A stretch of DNA of 64,000 nt from Parapontixanthobacter aurantiacus (GTDB lineage Bacteria > Pseudomonadota > Alphaproteobacteria > Sphingomonadales > Sphingomonadaceae), in NCBI RefSeq assembly GCF_009827635.1, contig NZ_WTYW01000001.1, positions 638,001-702,000 on the forward strand, given 5' to 3'. A program made the translations under genes and the position numbers. Shown here piece after piece: positions 45,124-54,804 of the stretch (positions are counted from its first letter, which is position 1; each line of letters starts with the position of its first letter). The notes beneath the pieces are model-generated. The model searched no databases. It was not told the DNA's origin and saw only the letters and a program-made list of their open reading frames with translations.

Positions 45124-46167
45124 ATGACAGCCCGGATAAATCGCTTGGCCACAGCCGTGCCGGATTGCGATTTCGAGAAAGATTATCGGCAATGGGCGTT
45201 GCGGCAGCTCGAAGGTCGCCGCGAAGCGCGCCTTTATGCGCGCATGGCAGAGCGCTCCGGCATCGACCACCGCTGGTCCATCCTGTCCGAAGAAGATGCG
45301 AAGCTGGATGAAGGAACCGGGTTCTACTCGGCGGAGGCACCATCCACCGCGCAGCGGATGACGATCTATGCCGAAGAGGCACCGACGCTAGCTATGGCGG
45401 CGATCGCCAAGCTGGGCGATATCGGTAAGATAACGCATCTCGTCGTAGCAAGCTGCACAGGCTTCGTCGCACCGGGCATCGATCAGATCCTCGCGCGGCG
45501 CCTCGGACTGGCGGACGATGTCGAGCGGGTGCTGGTCGGCTTCATGGGTTGCTATGCGGCGGTGACCGCCCTGCGGACGGCGCGGCATATCGTCCGCTCC
45601 GAATCGGGGGCGCGGGTTCTCGTGGTGACGGTCGAACTCTCGACATTGCATCATCAGCAGACCGTGGACATCGAGCCATTGCTGGCGGGCGCGCAGTTCG
45701 GAGACGGCGCCGCGGCGGCAATCATCAGCGGAAGCGGGGAGGGCCTCGCCATAGAGGCGGGAATCGCGGCGGCGCTCGAAGAGAGCGACGAACTGATAAC
45801 CTGGCAGATCGGCAATACCGGCTTCGAGATGCGCCTATCAGGCGAAGTGCCGACACGCATCCGCAGCGCACTCAAGCGCGAGGATGTCCGCGAGCGCGTC
45901 ATCGGGGACGGCGTAAAGCCCGTAGCCTATGCCGTTCACGCGGGCGGTCGATCCATTCTCGATGCGGTGGCGGACGGCCTCGATCTGGACGACGATGCGC
46001 TCGATCACTCGCGCGGCGTGCTGCGCGATTTCGGCAATATGTCGTCTTCGACGCTGATGTTCGTGCTCGAAAGAACCTACAGGGATCGACCCGAAAGCGG
46101 GGTCGCGCTGGCCTTCGGACCCGGCCTCGCGATGGAGGGCTTCCGCTTCGCCTGGCGCGATGCTTGA
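45124..46167 (+). CDS. Type III polyketide synthase
   Basis: This 347-residue thiolase-fold enzyme has the catalytic triad Cys143 (GFMGCYAA), His272 (AVHAGGRS) and Asn305 (FGNMSSST), as in chalcone-synthase-type enzymes. It condenses malonyl-CoA units onto a starter acyl-CoA and cyclises the chain to alkylresorcinols or pyrones. The starter and ring type cannot be read from the sequence. It overlaps the methyltransferase gene by 8 bases, giving a three-gene operon. Confidence 0.92.
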   Translation: MTARINRLATAVPDCDFEKDYRQWALRQLEGRREARLYARMAERSGIDHRWSILSEEDAKLDEGTGFYSAEAPSTAQRMTIYAEEAPTLAMAAIAKLGDIGKITHLVVASCTGFVAPGIDQILARRLGLADDVERVLVGFMGCYAAVTALRTARHIVRSESGARVLVVTVELSTLHHQQTVDIEPLLAGAQFGDGAAAAIISGSGEGLAIEAGIAAALEESDELITWQIGNTGFEMRLSGEVPTRIRSALKREDVRERVIGDGVKPVAYAVHAGGRSILDAVADGLDLDDDALDHSRGVLRDFGNMSSSTLMFVLERTYRDRPESGVALAFGPGLAMEGFRFAWRDA

Positions 46168-46846
46168 GCAGCGATCCGAGGCAGAGGAAATCATGGACGA
46201 CCCCGCGCTTGACGCGGACGTCTACGCCGCGGTTCTGAACGATCTGGCGAAGGTCAATACGGTCACGCTGGCGCGCCGGCCGACGCTGCGTTTTCTCGAA
46301 AAGGCGCTGGGTCGCGCGACGGAGTTCTCGCTGCTCGATGTGGGGTTCGGCGATGGCGACATGCTTCGCGCAATTGCAAAATGGGCGCGCGAGCGAGGGA
46401 AAACCGCACGACTGGTCGGCATCGACCTCAATTCGCGCAGCGAGACAGTCGCCCGTAAGAGCACGCGCGCCGACGAGCCGATCGAATATCGCACCGGGGA
46501 TTATGCCGAGCTTGCAGGAGACCGGTTCGATTTCATCGTTTCGAGCCTCGTCGCTCACCACATGACGCATGAGCAACTGGTCGCCTTCCTGCGTTTCATG
46601 GAAAGTGAGGCGGCGAAGGGATGGTTCGTCAACGACCTGCACCGGCATGGTTTCGCCTATATGGGGTACCCGGTGCTGGCCCGGCTGTTCGGCTGGCACG
46701 AAATCGTGAGACGGGACGGGCATCTTTCCATCGCGCGCTCCTATCGACCGCACGAATGGCCACCGCTTCTCGACGAAGCCGGGATAGAGGGAGCCGAGGT
46801 GAAGCGCGTCTTCCCCTTCCGTCTGTGCGTGGAGCGGATCAAATGA
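46160..46846 (+). CDS. Class I SAM-dependent methyltransferase
   Basis: This 228-residue protein has a SAM-binding motif (LLDVGFGDGDML, about residues 57-68), GIDLN (acid after beta 2) and a MSxLVAHHMT-like motif. It lies between the polyketide synthase and flavoprotein genes, with overlaps on both sides (8 and 4 bases). It probably methylates the polyketide product at O or C. The fold differs from the isoprenylcysteine-type methyltransferase known from srs phenolic-lipid operons. Confidence 0.87.
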   Translation: MLEQRSEAEEIMDDPALDADVYAAVLNDLAKVNTVTLARRPTLRFLEKALGRATEFSLLDVGFGDGDMLRAIAKWARERGKTARLVGIDLNSRSETVARKSTRADEPIEYRTGDYAELAGDRFDFIVSSLVAHHMTHEQLVAFLRFMESEAAKGWFVNDLHRHGFAYMGYPVLARLFGWHEIVRRDGHLSIARSYRPHEWPPLLDEAGIEGAEVKRVFPFRLCVERIK

Positions 46847-47910
46847 CACGGCCGATCGTCCTCGGCGCGGGACCTGCAGGAAGCGTGGCCGCAATGCTTC
46901 TGGCGCGGGCCGGGGCGGAACCGATCCTTATCGACCGACAGGTGGAGGTGGGCGACGCGATCTGCGGCGGCTTCATGAGTTGGCGCACCGCGGCGAGCCT
47001 CCGCGCACTCGGCAGCGATCCGCTGACGCTCGGAGCGCGGCCCGTAACGCGCCTGCGCCAGTACTCTGGCGAGCGCGTGGCCGAAGCCGATCTGCCCGAA
47101 CCTGCCTATGGCCTGTCGCGCAAGGCGCTCGACACGGCCCTCCGCGCCTCGGCGGTGCAGTGTGGAGCGCGCCTCGAAATCGATCGTGCCCGCAGCGTCA
47201 AAGAAGGGGAGATCGAGGGCGAACGGCGAAGCTGGCATAGTCCCGCCATTTTCCTGGCGACCGGAAAACATGACGTGCGCGGCGAAGCCCGTGCGCGGAA
47301 CAGCGGCAATCTTGCGCTCGGGCTCCGCGTGCGACTTCCGCCATCATCCGAACTCGAGCGGCTCGTCGGCGATGCGATCGAATTGCATCTGTTCGAAGGC
47401 GGATATGCGGGCATTGTCCTGCAAGAGGGCGGAAACGGAAATGTCTGCCTTGCCCTTCGCAAGTCGGCACTGGCCGAGGCGGGCGGCGATCCGTGGGATT
47501 TGCTGAGGAAGGTGGCGACGGACAATCCGCATTTTGCATCGCGCTTGGCGTTAGCTGACGCCGAAGAGCCGGTCGATACGATCGGTGCGGTTCCCTATGG
47601 CTGGACCGCCCGAAAGACGAGCCATGGCATCTACCGGTTGGGTGATCAGGCGGCGGTCATTCCGTCGCTTGCCGGAGAGGGCATGGCGATCGCACTGGCG
47701 AGCGGACAGGCGGCGGCACGAGCTTATCTGGCGGGAGAGTCTGCCGAACTGTTCCAGCGGCGGTTCGCGCAGCGCGCAGCCAGACCGGTCCGCGTTGCGG
47801 AGAAATTGTGGCATCTTGCCGAGACTTCACGCGGCGCGGCAGGATTGACGCTAGCGGCAAGCGCGTTTCCCGAACTGGCGCGCCTTGCCATGAAGATGAG
47901 TCGGATCTGA
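46843..47910 (+). CDS. FAD-dependent oxidoreductase (geranylgeranyl-reductase-like)
   Basis: This 355-residue flavoprotein has an N-terminal dinucleotide motif (VLGAGPAGSVAAMLLARAG) and a second FAD motif (YRLGDQAAVIPSLAGEGMAIAL, about residues 265-286). The start ATG at 46843 overlaps the methyltransferase stop. It would hydroxylate or reduce the product made by the first two enzymes. In known phenolic-lipid clusters a flavin monooxygenase oxidises the resorcinol ring to a quinone, which is a reasonable model. Confidence 0.87.
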   Translation: MTRPIVLGAGPAGSVAAMLLARAGAEPILIDRQVEVGDAICGGFMSWRTAASLRALGSDPLTLGARPVTRLRQYSGERVAEADLPEPAYGLSRKALDTALRASAVQCGARLEIDRARSVKEGEIEGERRSWHSPAIFLATGKHDVRGEARARNSGNLALGLRVRLPPSSELERLVGDAIELHLFEGGYAGIVLQEGGNGNVCLALRKSALAEAGGDPWDLLRKVATDNPHFASRLALADAEEPVDTIGAVPYGWTARKTSHGIYRLGDQAAVIPSLAGEGMAIALASGQAAARAYLAGESAELFQRRFAQRAARPVRVAEKLWHLAETSRGAAGLTLAASAFPELARLAMKMSRI

Positions 47911-47932
47911 TCCTTCCCAAAGCGGCGCTTAG

Positions 47933-48373
47933 CTAGTTTGCCCGTTTCCAGACCTGCGTCTGGCAGAACGGGCCGAGGCAGCCTTTCACTTCCAGGCGAG
48001 AGGCGGAAATACGCCGCAGGACCGAGCGATAATCCTTGCCCGATTTGGGGTCGTAGATCCTGCCCCGCCATTCGGTATCGTCCTCTTCCAGCGAGGTGAG
48101 CACCGGCATGCCCAGCAGCTTTCGATTGCGTTTCGTCTTGTCCGGATTGTTCACGTCCCGCTGGTCGACGCCCTGCGGCGGAACGACGAGAAACCTGCTG
48201 ATGCGACCGCAATAGCTCGACCCGCATTTCTGGATCGTCACGACCGCGTCACCATCCTCGGTCGTCCACTTGCCGGTGATGGGCTGAGCGGCAAAGGCGG
48301 GCGAAGCCACAGTGAGAAATGCTCCTGCGACCGCGAGAGCGGCGGCGGTGATCGGGTTCTTGCGATATGCCAT
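47933..48373 (-). CDS. DUF2147 secreted protein
   Basis: This 146-residue protein has a signal peptide (ending SPAFAAQ, about residue 29) and the DUF2147 pattern: GKWTTEDGDAVVTI, CGSSYCGRI, YDPKSGKDYRSVLR and VKGCLGPFCQTQVWKR. Four Cys suggest periplasmic disulfides. DUF2147 is uncharacterised, a small beta-barrel. The start at 48373 (MAYRK) follows the signal. It is convergent with the polyketide operon. Confidence 0.84.
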   Translation of the reverse strand: MAYRKNPITAAALAVAGAFLTVASPAFAAQPITGKWTTEDGDAVVTIQKCGSSYCGRISRFLVVPPQGVDQRDVNNPDKTKRNRKLLGMPVLTSLEEDDTEWRGRIYDPKSGKDYRSVLRRISASRLEVKGCLGPFCQTQVWKRAN

Positions 48374-48479
48374 GTGCAAGGCATATCGGTTCGCGCGGCT
48401 TTGTCCATTCATTCGGTTGCGCACGCGCCGGTTTGGGGGGCAGTCGACCCTCCCACTCGCGCAAACCGAAGCGGAGGGT

Positions 48480-49988
48480 TCAGTGCTGGCGAGGGGCGGG
48501 GCAGTATCGTTCGAGATAGGCCGCATGGCTCGGCATCTGCTGCACGAGCCACTGGATCGACTTCGCCATTTCGTCGATTTCCCCGGCAGAGCGATTGGCG
48601 ACGCCCTCTGCCATCGGGCTGGTCCCTTCCATCGCGATGCCCTGACCCATCATCACCGCCGCCCAGCTGGTCGTGGTGAACAACTCGTCCTCTTCGCGAA
48701 AAACCTGTCCGTTGGCGCGGAAGATTTCGATCTTTTCGGTCAGCGTGTCGGGGACGCTCATTGTGCGGCAGTAATTCCAGAATTCGGAATCGTCGCGCTG
48801 CGTCGCCTTGTAATGCAGGATGAGGAAATCCCTGATCCGCTCGTATTCCTTGGTCGTCAGGCGATTGTAGGTATTCGCCTGCGACGCGTGCACTCCGTCG
48901 AGGGACAGCATCGCGATGAGCTTGTTCACCCCGGTATTGATGAGGTGGATCGATGTGCTTTCGAGCGGCTCCATGAAGCCGGAGGCGAGGCCCAAAGCAA
49001 CGACGTTCTTGTTCCAGAACTTCTTTCTTCGTCCCGTGACGAACCGCAGGTGGTTGGGCTCGGCGGTCGGCTTGCCGGCGAGGTTCGTCTCCAGGATGTC
49101 CTGCGCCTCGTCGGCTTCCATGAACTGGCTGCAATAGACGTGGCCGTTGCCGTTGCGATGTTGCAGCGGGACCTGCCACTGCCAACCTGCCTTGTGAGCG
49201 GTTGCCCGGGTGAAGGGCGGGGGCGGCGAGCCGTCGTCGCGATTGCAGGGCAGGGCGACCGCCCTGTCGCAGGGGAGATAATTGGTCCAGTCCACATAGC
49301 CCGTCCCGAGCGCCTGTTCGATCAGCAAACCGCGAAACCCGGTACAGTCGACGAAGAAGTCGCCGTCAATCTGCGTGCCGTCCTTGAGCGAGAGACTGGC
49401 GACATAGCCGCTTTCTCCGTCGAGCCGGACGTCCTCGACGATCCCCTCCTTCCGCGTCACGCCGCGCTTCTCGGCGTAGTCGCGCAAATAGCGCGCATAG
49501 GCCGTGGCATTGATGTGATAGGCGTAGTTCATCGGCGGCAGGTCGTCCCGGCCGTAATCCTGGCTGCGCGAGAACTTTCCGAAATGCGCCGCCATCGTTT
49601 CGAGGTTGAAGAGCTGAAGCGGGCGCTTGTCGCCGCGCTGCCGCAACTGGTGCCAGACCTGGTGAAAGCCGATGCCGCCGAGATCGTAGCCGTAATTGCC
49701 GAACGGGTGGATGTAGCTTTCGCCGACTTGCCCCCAGTTGACGAATTGGATGCCGAGCTTGAAAGTCCCGTCGACGCGCGACAGGAATTCGCGTTCGTCG
49801 ATCTCGAGCGCGCGATTGAACTCCACGAAGGGCGGGATGGTCGCTTCGCCGACCCCGATCGTGCCGATCATTTCCGATTCGACGACGGTGATCTTCAGGT
49901 TCCGTCCGTCGCGAATGCGCGACAATGCTGCCGCTGCCATCCATCCGGCGGTTCCGCCGCCAACGATCACGATATGCTCTATTGCCAT
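48480..49988 (-). CDS. Tryptophan halogenase-like flavoprotein
   Basis: This 502-residue flavin-dependent protein has GGGTAGW (residues 9-15), GVGEATIP, a WQWQVPLQ form of the WxWxIP motif, Lys77 (FKLGIQFVNWG) and Glu343 (EPLESTSIHL). These fit the catalytic Lys79 and Glu346 of PrnA, so it may be active. Proteins of this family are common beside TonB receptors in Caulobacter-type carbohydrate loci, with no known substrate. It is divergent from the TonB receptor with LacI-type sites between. Start at 49988 (MAIEHIV). Confidence 0.9.
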   Translation of the reverse strand: MAIEHIVIVGGGTAGWMAAAALSRIRDGRNLKITVVESEMIGTIGVGEATIPPFVEFNRALEIDEREFLSRVDGTFKLGIQFVNWGQVGESYIHPFGNYGYDLGGIGFHQVWHQLRQRGDKRPLQLFNLETMAAHFGKFSRSQDYGRDDLPPMNYAYHINATAYARYLRDYAEKRGVTRKEGIVEDVRLDGESGYVASLSLKDGTQIDGDFFVDCTGFRGLLIEQALGTGYVDWTNYLPCDRAVALPCNRDDGSPPPPFTRATAHKAGWQWQVPLQHRNGNGHVYCSQFMEADEAQDILETNLAGKPTAEPNHLRFVTGRRKKFWNKNVVALGLASGFMEPLESTSIHLINTGVNKLIAMLSLDGVHASQANTYNRLTTKEYERIRDFLILHYKATQRDDSEFWNYCRTMSVPDTLTEKIEIFRANGQVFREEDELFTTTSWAAVMMGQGIAMEGTSPMAEGVANRSAGEIDEMAKSIQWLVQQMPSHAAYLERYCPAPRQH

Positions 49989-50040
49989 GTCCCCGTCCCA
50001 TGCCCGCAATCGCCATGTGTTACCATAGCGCCACGCTTGT

Positions 50041-50054
50041 TGGGAACGTTCATA
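50041..50054. promoter_or_regulatory. LacI-type operator candidate 1
   Basis: TGGGAACGTTCATA has a central palindrome GAACGTTC and lies in the gap between the divergent halogenase and TonB-receptor genes. It shares AACGTTC with the site before the GH3 gene, where the locus also needs control. Confidence 0.5.
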
Positions 50055-50061
50055 TAGCGTC

Positions 50062-50077
50062 TTGTGAACGCTCACAA
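50062..50077. promoter_or_regulatory. LacI-type operator candidate 2
   Basis: TTGTGAACGCTCACAA is inverted-repeat-like (7 of 8 positions match) and close to the ideal LacI-family form TTGTGAGCGCTCACAA. It is 91 bases before the TonB-receptor start and 74 bases before the halogenase start. Confidence 0.65.
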
Positions 50078-50167
50078 CCCGCGATATGTTGCAGAATTAT
50101 TGCGGGATTCGTCCTTGCGAAAAAAGCGACGGGCCAACCTGTCGATAACATGGGAGAGGGAGAACAC

Positions 50168-53100
50168 ATGTCTCGTAACACGACTGGCGCGCGCGCATTT
50201 TCGCGGAAAATCGCCGCTTTCACCACCGCATCCGGTCTTGCCCTGATCGCGGCGCAGCCTGCTTTCGCCCAAGCCGAGGACGAGGACGAGGGCGCTGTCA
50301 CGAACGAATTCCCGGCCGGCACTCCCGAGGGGCTGGAAGAAGAAAACGTCATCATCGTGACGGGGATCGCCGCCTCGCTCAGCACGGCACAGGATTTCAA
50401 GGAACGCGCCGATACCGTCATCGACGTCATCACAGCAGAAGACATCGGCGCGCTGGCCGACCGCTCCGTTGCCGAAGCGTTGCAACGCGTCCCGGGCATC
50501 GCCATCGGCCGGTTCGAGAAAACCTCGGACCCGACCCGCTTCTCGGTCGAAGGCACGGGCGTCATCATTCGCGGCCTCCCGGACAATTTCGGCCGCTCCG
50601 AACTGAATGGCCGGGACATCTTCTCGGCCAATGGCGGCCGAGCGCTGAGTTTCGAGGACGTGTCGCCCGAGCTGGTCGGCCGCGTCGAAATCTACAAGAA
50701 CGTCACCGCCGACATGATCGAAGGGCAGATTTCCGGCCTCGTCAATCTCGTCACCCGCAAGCCGCTCGACACGCCCGGCTTCCGTATCGCCGGTTCGGTA
50801 GAAGCCAATTACGGCGATCTGCGCGAGGAATGGTCGCCGACCTTCAACATCATCGCATCCGACACTTTCGAGACGGGGGTCGGCACGTTCGGTTTGCAGG
50901 CCAGCTATTCGAAGTCGAAGCTGAAAAGCCGTACCGACTCATCGCAGGCAATCGACACCTGTTATCGGCCCGCCGATCTCAGCGCCGGATGCCAGCGCGT
51001 TTTCGACCTTAACTCCGGCGGTTTCGGCGACGAGCCGAACTTCACACCGGAACAATTCCCGCCCGAAGGCTCGGTTCTCGTGCCGCAATATGCCGGTGTC
51101 CGCTCGACGACGCTCGACCGCGACCGTGAGGCAATTTCGGGCGTAGCGCAGTTCGAAACGCTCGACGGCGGTCTCTTGATGACGCTCGAGTATCTGCGGT
51201 CCGAAACGACATTCGCGACCGAGGAATTTGCGCTGATCGGCCGGATTGACGACGGTGTTTCCTCGCCGGACCTGAGGTCCGACAGCGACACTTTGTTCGA
51301 GGACGGCAGGCTCGTGCGCGGTATCCTGACGGATAATGTCGGCGACCCTTACGCAACGCCCTTCGGGCTTGGCGGCATTCCGCTCGACAGCCTGCGCTTC
51401 CTGCGCGAACTCAAGAGCACGACGCAGGATCTCTCGCTCGACATCGACACGGTCTTCACCGATCGGTTCCGCGGCAATTTCGAGATGCAATATCTCAGTT
51501 CCGACCTGACGCGCGATTCCGTCTTCGGCGCGCTCAGCACCTGGGCGGATATCGATCTCGATCTCACCGGCGAAGTGCCCGATGTCCGCTTCATCGCGCC
51601 CATCGGAGCGCCGGACGATTATTTCAGTTCCGGATTTTACACCTATTACTGGTTCGGGCTCGACAGCCGCGAACGAAACGATGGCGAACTGTTCAGCCTG
51701 CGTGGCGATTTCGAATACGACATCAGTGACGAAGGTTTCTTCAAGAAGGCGCGTTTCGGCGCGCGGTGGGCTGCGCGCGAACGCACGACGCGCAACACCA
51801 ATTTCAGCACCTGGGGCAACCTTTCGGCACCGTGGACCGGTCGGGGCGGATGTGGTCCTGGCGGCGGCGGACCGGGCTGCCAGCCGGGCGCGGTGGGAAC
51901 TCTGTCCTATGAGTGGGGCGCGCCGGGCTTTACCCCGGGCCGCTTCTACACCGGATTGCCCGATCAGGAATTCGCCATCGCCGGCGGCGCCTATACGGAC
52001 GAATTCCCCAACTATTCGCAATTGCGCAATCCCTTCGCGGACAGCTTCCAGCGGGGCGAAACGAGATCTCCGATCGAGAACGGCGCTGCTTATTTCTACG
52101 GCGGGGACGACTTTCTGCAGGAATATCTCGACGGTGTAACGGACCAGCAATGGGACGAGATCACGACATTCAGCCAGTCGCCTGAGCGTTTCAATCTCGG
52201 CGTCAACGGGCGGACGCGGCCGCTGCTGGACGGGAGGGTCGTCGAATGCGATCCCTTCTGCCCGGCCGAAATCTCGGACGTTACCGAAGAGACCGGCGCG
52301 GCCTATGCGCGTGTCGATTATGGCATGGACTTCGACGGCGGCTGGTCGCTCGGCGGCAATATCGGTTTGCGCTATGTGCAGACAACGGTCCAAACCCGCG
52401 GTCTGCTGGCGTTTCCCGATCCCGGCCAGTTCGATGACGTCCGGATCGTGGACGGCGTCAACGAGGGCGGCAACGGTGACGGCATCGTGCAACCGGGAGA
52501 AATTCTTAATAGCTGTCCAGACGTGCCGGACGGGGCCGAGATCGATCCCGATACGGGTTCGGTGTTTTCACGTGAGGTGCTCTATTGCGAACTGGAAGGC
52601 GACCGGTTGGCGCAATATGCTTCGCTATTTACTGGCGATCTCGTGCGAGACGATCGGGACGTCACCTTCGACCACTGGCTGCCGAGCTTCAACATCAGGC
52701 TCGACAGCGGCACGGGTATCGTCCTTCGCGGGGCAATTTCGAAGGGCATCGTTCGTCCGGAACTCAACAATTTTGCTCGCAACGGCGTTTTCGGCTTCAG
52801 TGGCCGCGTCGACTCCGGACCGCTTCTCTCCGTCAATACCGGCAACAGGGAAGTACGTCCGGTAGAATCGTGGAACTACGATATCTCGGCTGAGTGGTAT
52901 TTCGCTGATGTCGGTTCGCTGACGGCCGCGTTCTTCGTGAAGGATATTACCGGCCTAATCGACAGCGGGACGGGCCTTCAGACCTATACCGGCGGGAACG
53001 GCACGACGGCCGATGTGATCATTACCGGCCCGGCCAATGATTACGACGGTGTGCTGAAAGGCGCCGAACTGGCTTATCAGCATCAGTTCGACTTCCTGCC

Positions 53101-53590
53101 CGGTCTGTTGAGCGGCTTCGGCGTGCAGGCATCCTACACTTACATCGATGCAGGCGACTTCACCAACCCGACGCTGTCGTCGATCGGGTCGCCGTCCGTC
53201 GCCGACGGCTCGGCACCGCTCAATGCCGGCCCGTTCCAGCAGCAATTGCCGCTGCGCGGATTCTCCGAGCATACGGTCAATGCGGTGGCGTTCTACGAAT
53301 ACGGTCCGTTTTCGGCTCGTGCCGCCTATAACTGGCGGAGCGAGTTCCTCGTCACGCCGCGCGACGACCTGTTCCCGTTCTCGCCGACCTTCCAGGAAGC
53401 GGGCGGACAACTCGATGCGTCGATCTTCTACACGGTCAACGATTTCCTGAAGCTGGGCGTGCAGGGCGTTAACCTGCTCGATGAAGTGACGCAATTGACG
53501 ACCGTCGTCGATTACGAGGGCACGCGGGTATTGAGCAACGCCTTCCGCAACGATCGGCGTTATACGTTCATCGCGCGCTTCGCCTTCTAA
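50168..53590 (+). CDS. TonB-dependent outer-membrane receptor (carbohydrate type)
   Basis: This 1140-residue protein has a signal peptide ending AQPAFAQ (about residue 35), a TonB-box-like region (EENVIIVTGIAAS), a plug (VIDVITAEDIGALADRSVAEALQRVPGI) and a long beta-barrel ending in an aromatic residue (FIARFAF). The size and shape are of the Caulobacter/sphingomonad sugar-polymer type. The start at 50168 is set by GGGAGAGGGAG upstream. It likely imports beta-glucan oligosaccharides cut by the GH16 enzyme. Confidence 0.92.
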   Translation: MSRNTTGARAFSRKIAAFTTASGLALIAAQPAFAQAEDEDEGAVTNEFPAGTPEGLEEENVIIVTGIAASLSTAQDFKERADTVIDVITAEDIGALADRSVAEALQRVPGIAIGRFEKTSDPTRFSVEGTGVIIRGLPDNFGRSELNGRDIFSANGGRALSFEDVSPELVGRVEIYKNVTADMIEGQISGLVNLVTRKPLDTPGFRIAGSVEANYGDLREEWSPTFNIIASDTFETGVGTFGLQASYSKSKLKSRTDSSQAIDTCYRPADLSAGCQRVFDLNSGGFGDEPNFTPEQFPPEGSVLVPQYAGVRSTTLDRDREAISGVAQFETLDGGLLMTLEYLRSETTFATEEFALIGRIDDGVSSPDLRSDSDTLFEDGRLVRGILTDNVGDPYATPFGLGGIPLDSLRFLRELKSTTQDLSLDIDTVFTDRFRGNFEMQYLSSDLTRDSVFGALSTWADIDLDLTGEVPDVRFIAPIGAPDDYFSSGFYTYYWFGLDSRERNDGELFSLRGDFEYDISDEGFFKKARFGARWAARERTTRNTNFSTWGNLSAPWTGRGGCGPGGGGPGCQPGAVGTLSYEWGAPGFTPGRFYTGLPDQEFAIAGGAYTDEFPNYSQLRNPFADSFQRGETRSPIENGAAYFYGGDDFLQEYLDGVTDQQWDEITTFSQSPERFNLGVNGRTRPLLDGRVVECDPFCPAEISDVTEETGAAYARVDYGMDFDGGWSLGGNIGLRYVQTTVQTRGLLAFPDPGQFDDVRIVDGVNEGGNGDGIVQPGEILNSCPDVPDGAEIDPDTGSVFSREVLYCELEGDRLAQYASLFTGDLVRDDRDVTFDHWLPSFNIRLDSGTGIVLRGAISKGIVRPELNNFARNGVFGFSGRVDSGPLLSVNTGNREVRPVESWNYDISAEWYFADVGSLTAAFFVKDITGLIDSGTGLQTYTGGNGTTADVIITGPANDYDGVLKGAELAYQHQFDFLPGLLSGFGVQASYTYIDAGDFTNPTLSSIGSPSVADGSAPLNAGPFQQQLPLRGFSEHTVNAVAFYEYGPFSARAAYNWRSEFLVTPRDDLFPFSPTFQEAGGQLDASIFYTVNDFLKLGVQGVNLLDEVTQLTTVVDYEGTRVLSNAFRNDRRYTFIARFAF

Positions 53591-53745
53591 GGGGGCAGGA
53601 GATACGAAACTTGGCGGGTTCCGGCGCAAATCGGGACCCGTTCGCCATCCGGTCTGCGGGCCGGTGCGCGCGGTTTGAAATTGCTGCTTTCGGCTTTTAG
53701 GAAAGAGCCATATCGGGCGGGGTCAGTCCAGGGGATTAACGAAGA

Positions 53746-54804
53746 ATGGCACGTCGGCGCCAGTCGGTGACGATCAAGCATGTGGCAGCGGATGCAGGGG
53801 TTTCCCTGCAAACCGTCAGCCGCGTCATCAATAACGAGCCGAATGTGCGCCCCGCCATGAAAGAGCGCGTGCAGGCGAGTATCGACCGGCTCGGCTACGT
53901 TCCCTCGATCGCGGCGCAGCGCATGAGCGGCTCCCGGTCCTACATTATCATGGCAATCAACGACCGGGATCTGACGATCGCCGACTGGCGGGCGCGGGAA
54001 GGGCGCGACTGGGTCGACCAGATGCTGCTCGGCGGCATGCTGACCTGCGCGAAGCACGGCTATCGGATGCTGATCGAGCTCGTCGATACGCATAACGACC
54101 ATGTCGAGCGCGAATTGGGGGCGGCGATTGCGGCGTTGCAGCCCGACGGCGTCATCCTGACCCCGCCCCATTCGGAGAACTCGCTGATCACACGGCTGCT
54201 TGCGAAAAGGGGCATTCCTTTCGCGCGGATCGGGTCTATGCAGGACGGGCCCGGCATCGCGATGTCGATGGGCGACGAGCACAATTCGGCGCTCGCGACG
54301 AAGCATCTCATCGAACTGGGTCATGAGCGGATCGGTTTGATCGCCGGTCCGACGGATTTCAGCCTGTCGCAATGGCGCATCGAAGGCTGGCGGCAAGCTT
54401 TGGGCGAGGCCGGTCTGCCGCACGAAAATTATCTGGAGCGCGGTGATTTCGGGTTCGAGAGTGGTATTGCAGCGGCCGGCAAGCTGCTCGATCTGGACGA
54501 GGCCCCGACGGCGATCATCGCCAGCAGCGATCAGATGGCGCTCGCCACGCTCGAAGTTGCGGGCAAACGCGGCCTAAGCGTCCCACGGGACCTGTCGCTA
54601 GTGAGCTTTGACAACTCGCCCATCGTGCGCTTCACGAGGCCGCCGCTGACGGCAGTGGACCAGCCAATCGCCGCGACCATATCGCGCGCGGTGGAACTGC
54701 TCATCGAACCGCCCGAAGATAATCCCGGCCACGAACCCGTCATCGTCGAAGGCGAGCTGGTCGTTCGCGGATCGACCGCAACAGCGCCGCGACGTGACGG
54801 ATAG
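53746..54804 (+). CDS. LacI-family transcriptional regulator
   Basis: This 352-residue protein has an N-terminal helix-turn-helix (TIKHVAADAGVSLQTVSRVINNEPNVRP) and a periplasmic-binding-protein-like sensor domain (EHNSALATKHLIELGHERIGLIAG). It should repress the locus and let go on binding a sugar. It is downstream of the TonB receptor and overlaps the MFS gene by 11 bases. The operator candidates near 50041, 50062 and 56034 are its likely targets. Confidence 0.92.
   Translation: MARRRQSVTIKHVAADAGVSLQTVSRVINNEPNVRPAMKERVQASIDRLGYVPSIAAQRMSGSRSYIIMAINDRDLTIADWRAREGRDWVDQMLLGGMLTCAKHGYRMLIELVDTHNDHVERELGAAIAALQPDGVILTPPHSENSLITRLLAKRGIPFARIGSMQDGPGIAMSMGDEHNSALATKHLIELGHERIGLIAGPTDFSLSQWRIEGWRQALGEAGLPHENYLERGDFGFESGIAAAGKLLDLDEAPTAIIASSDQMALATLEVAGKRGLSVPRDLSLVSFDNSPIVRFTRPPLTAVDQPIAATISRAVELLIEPPEDNPGHEPVIVEGELVVRGSTATAPRRDG

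Noticed and set aside
48312-50057. 581-codon plus-strand open frame
   Set aside because: Antisense to the DUF2147 and halogenase genes, which have clear motifs.
50939-52492. 517-codon minus-strand open frame
   Set aside because: Antisense to the TonB receptor barrel; composition is a shadow of it.
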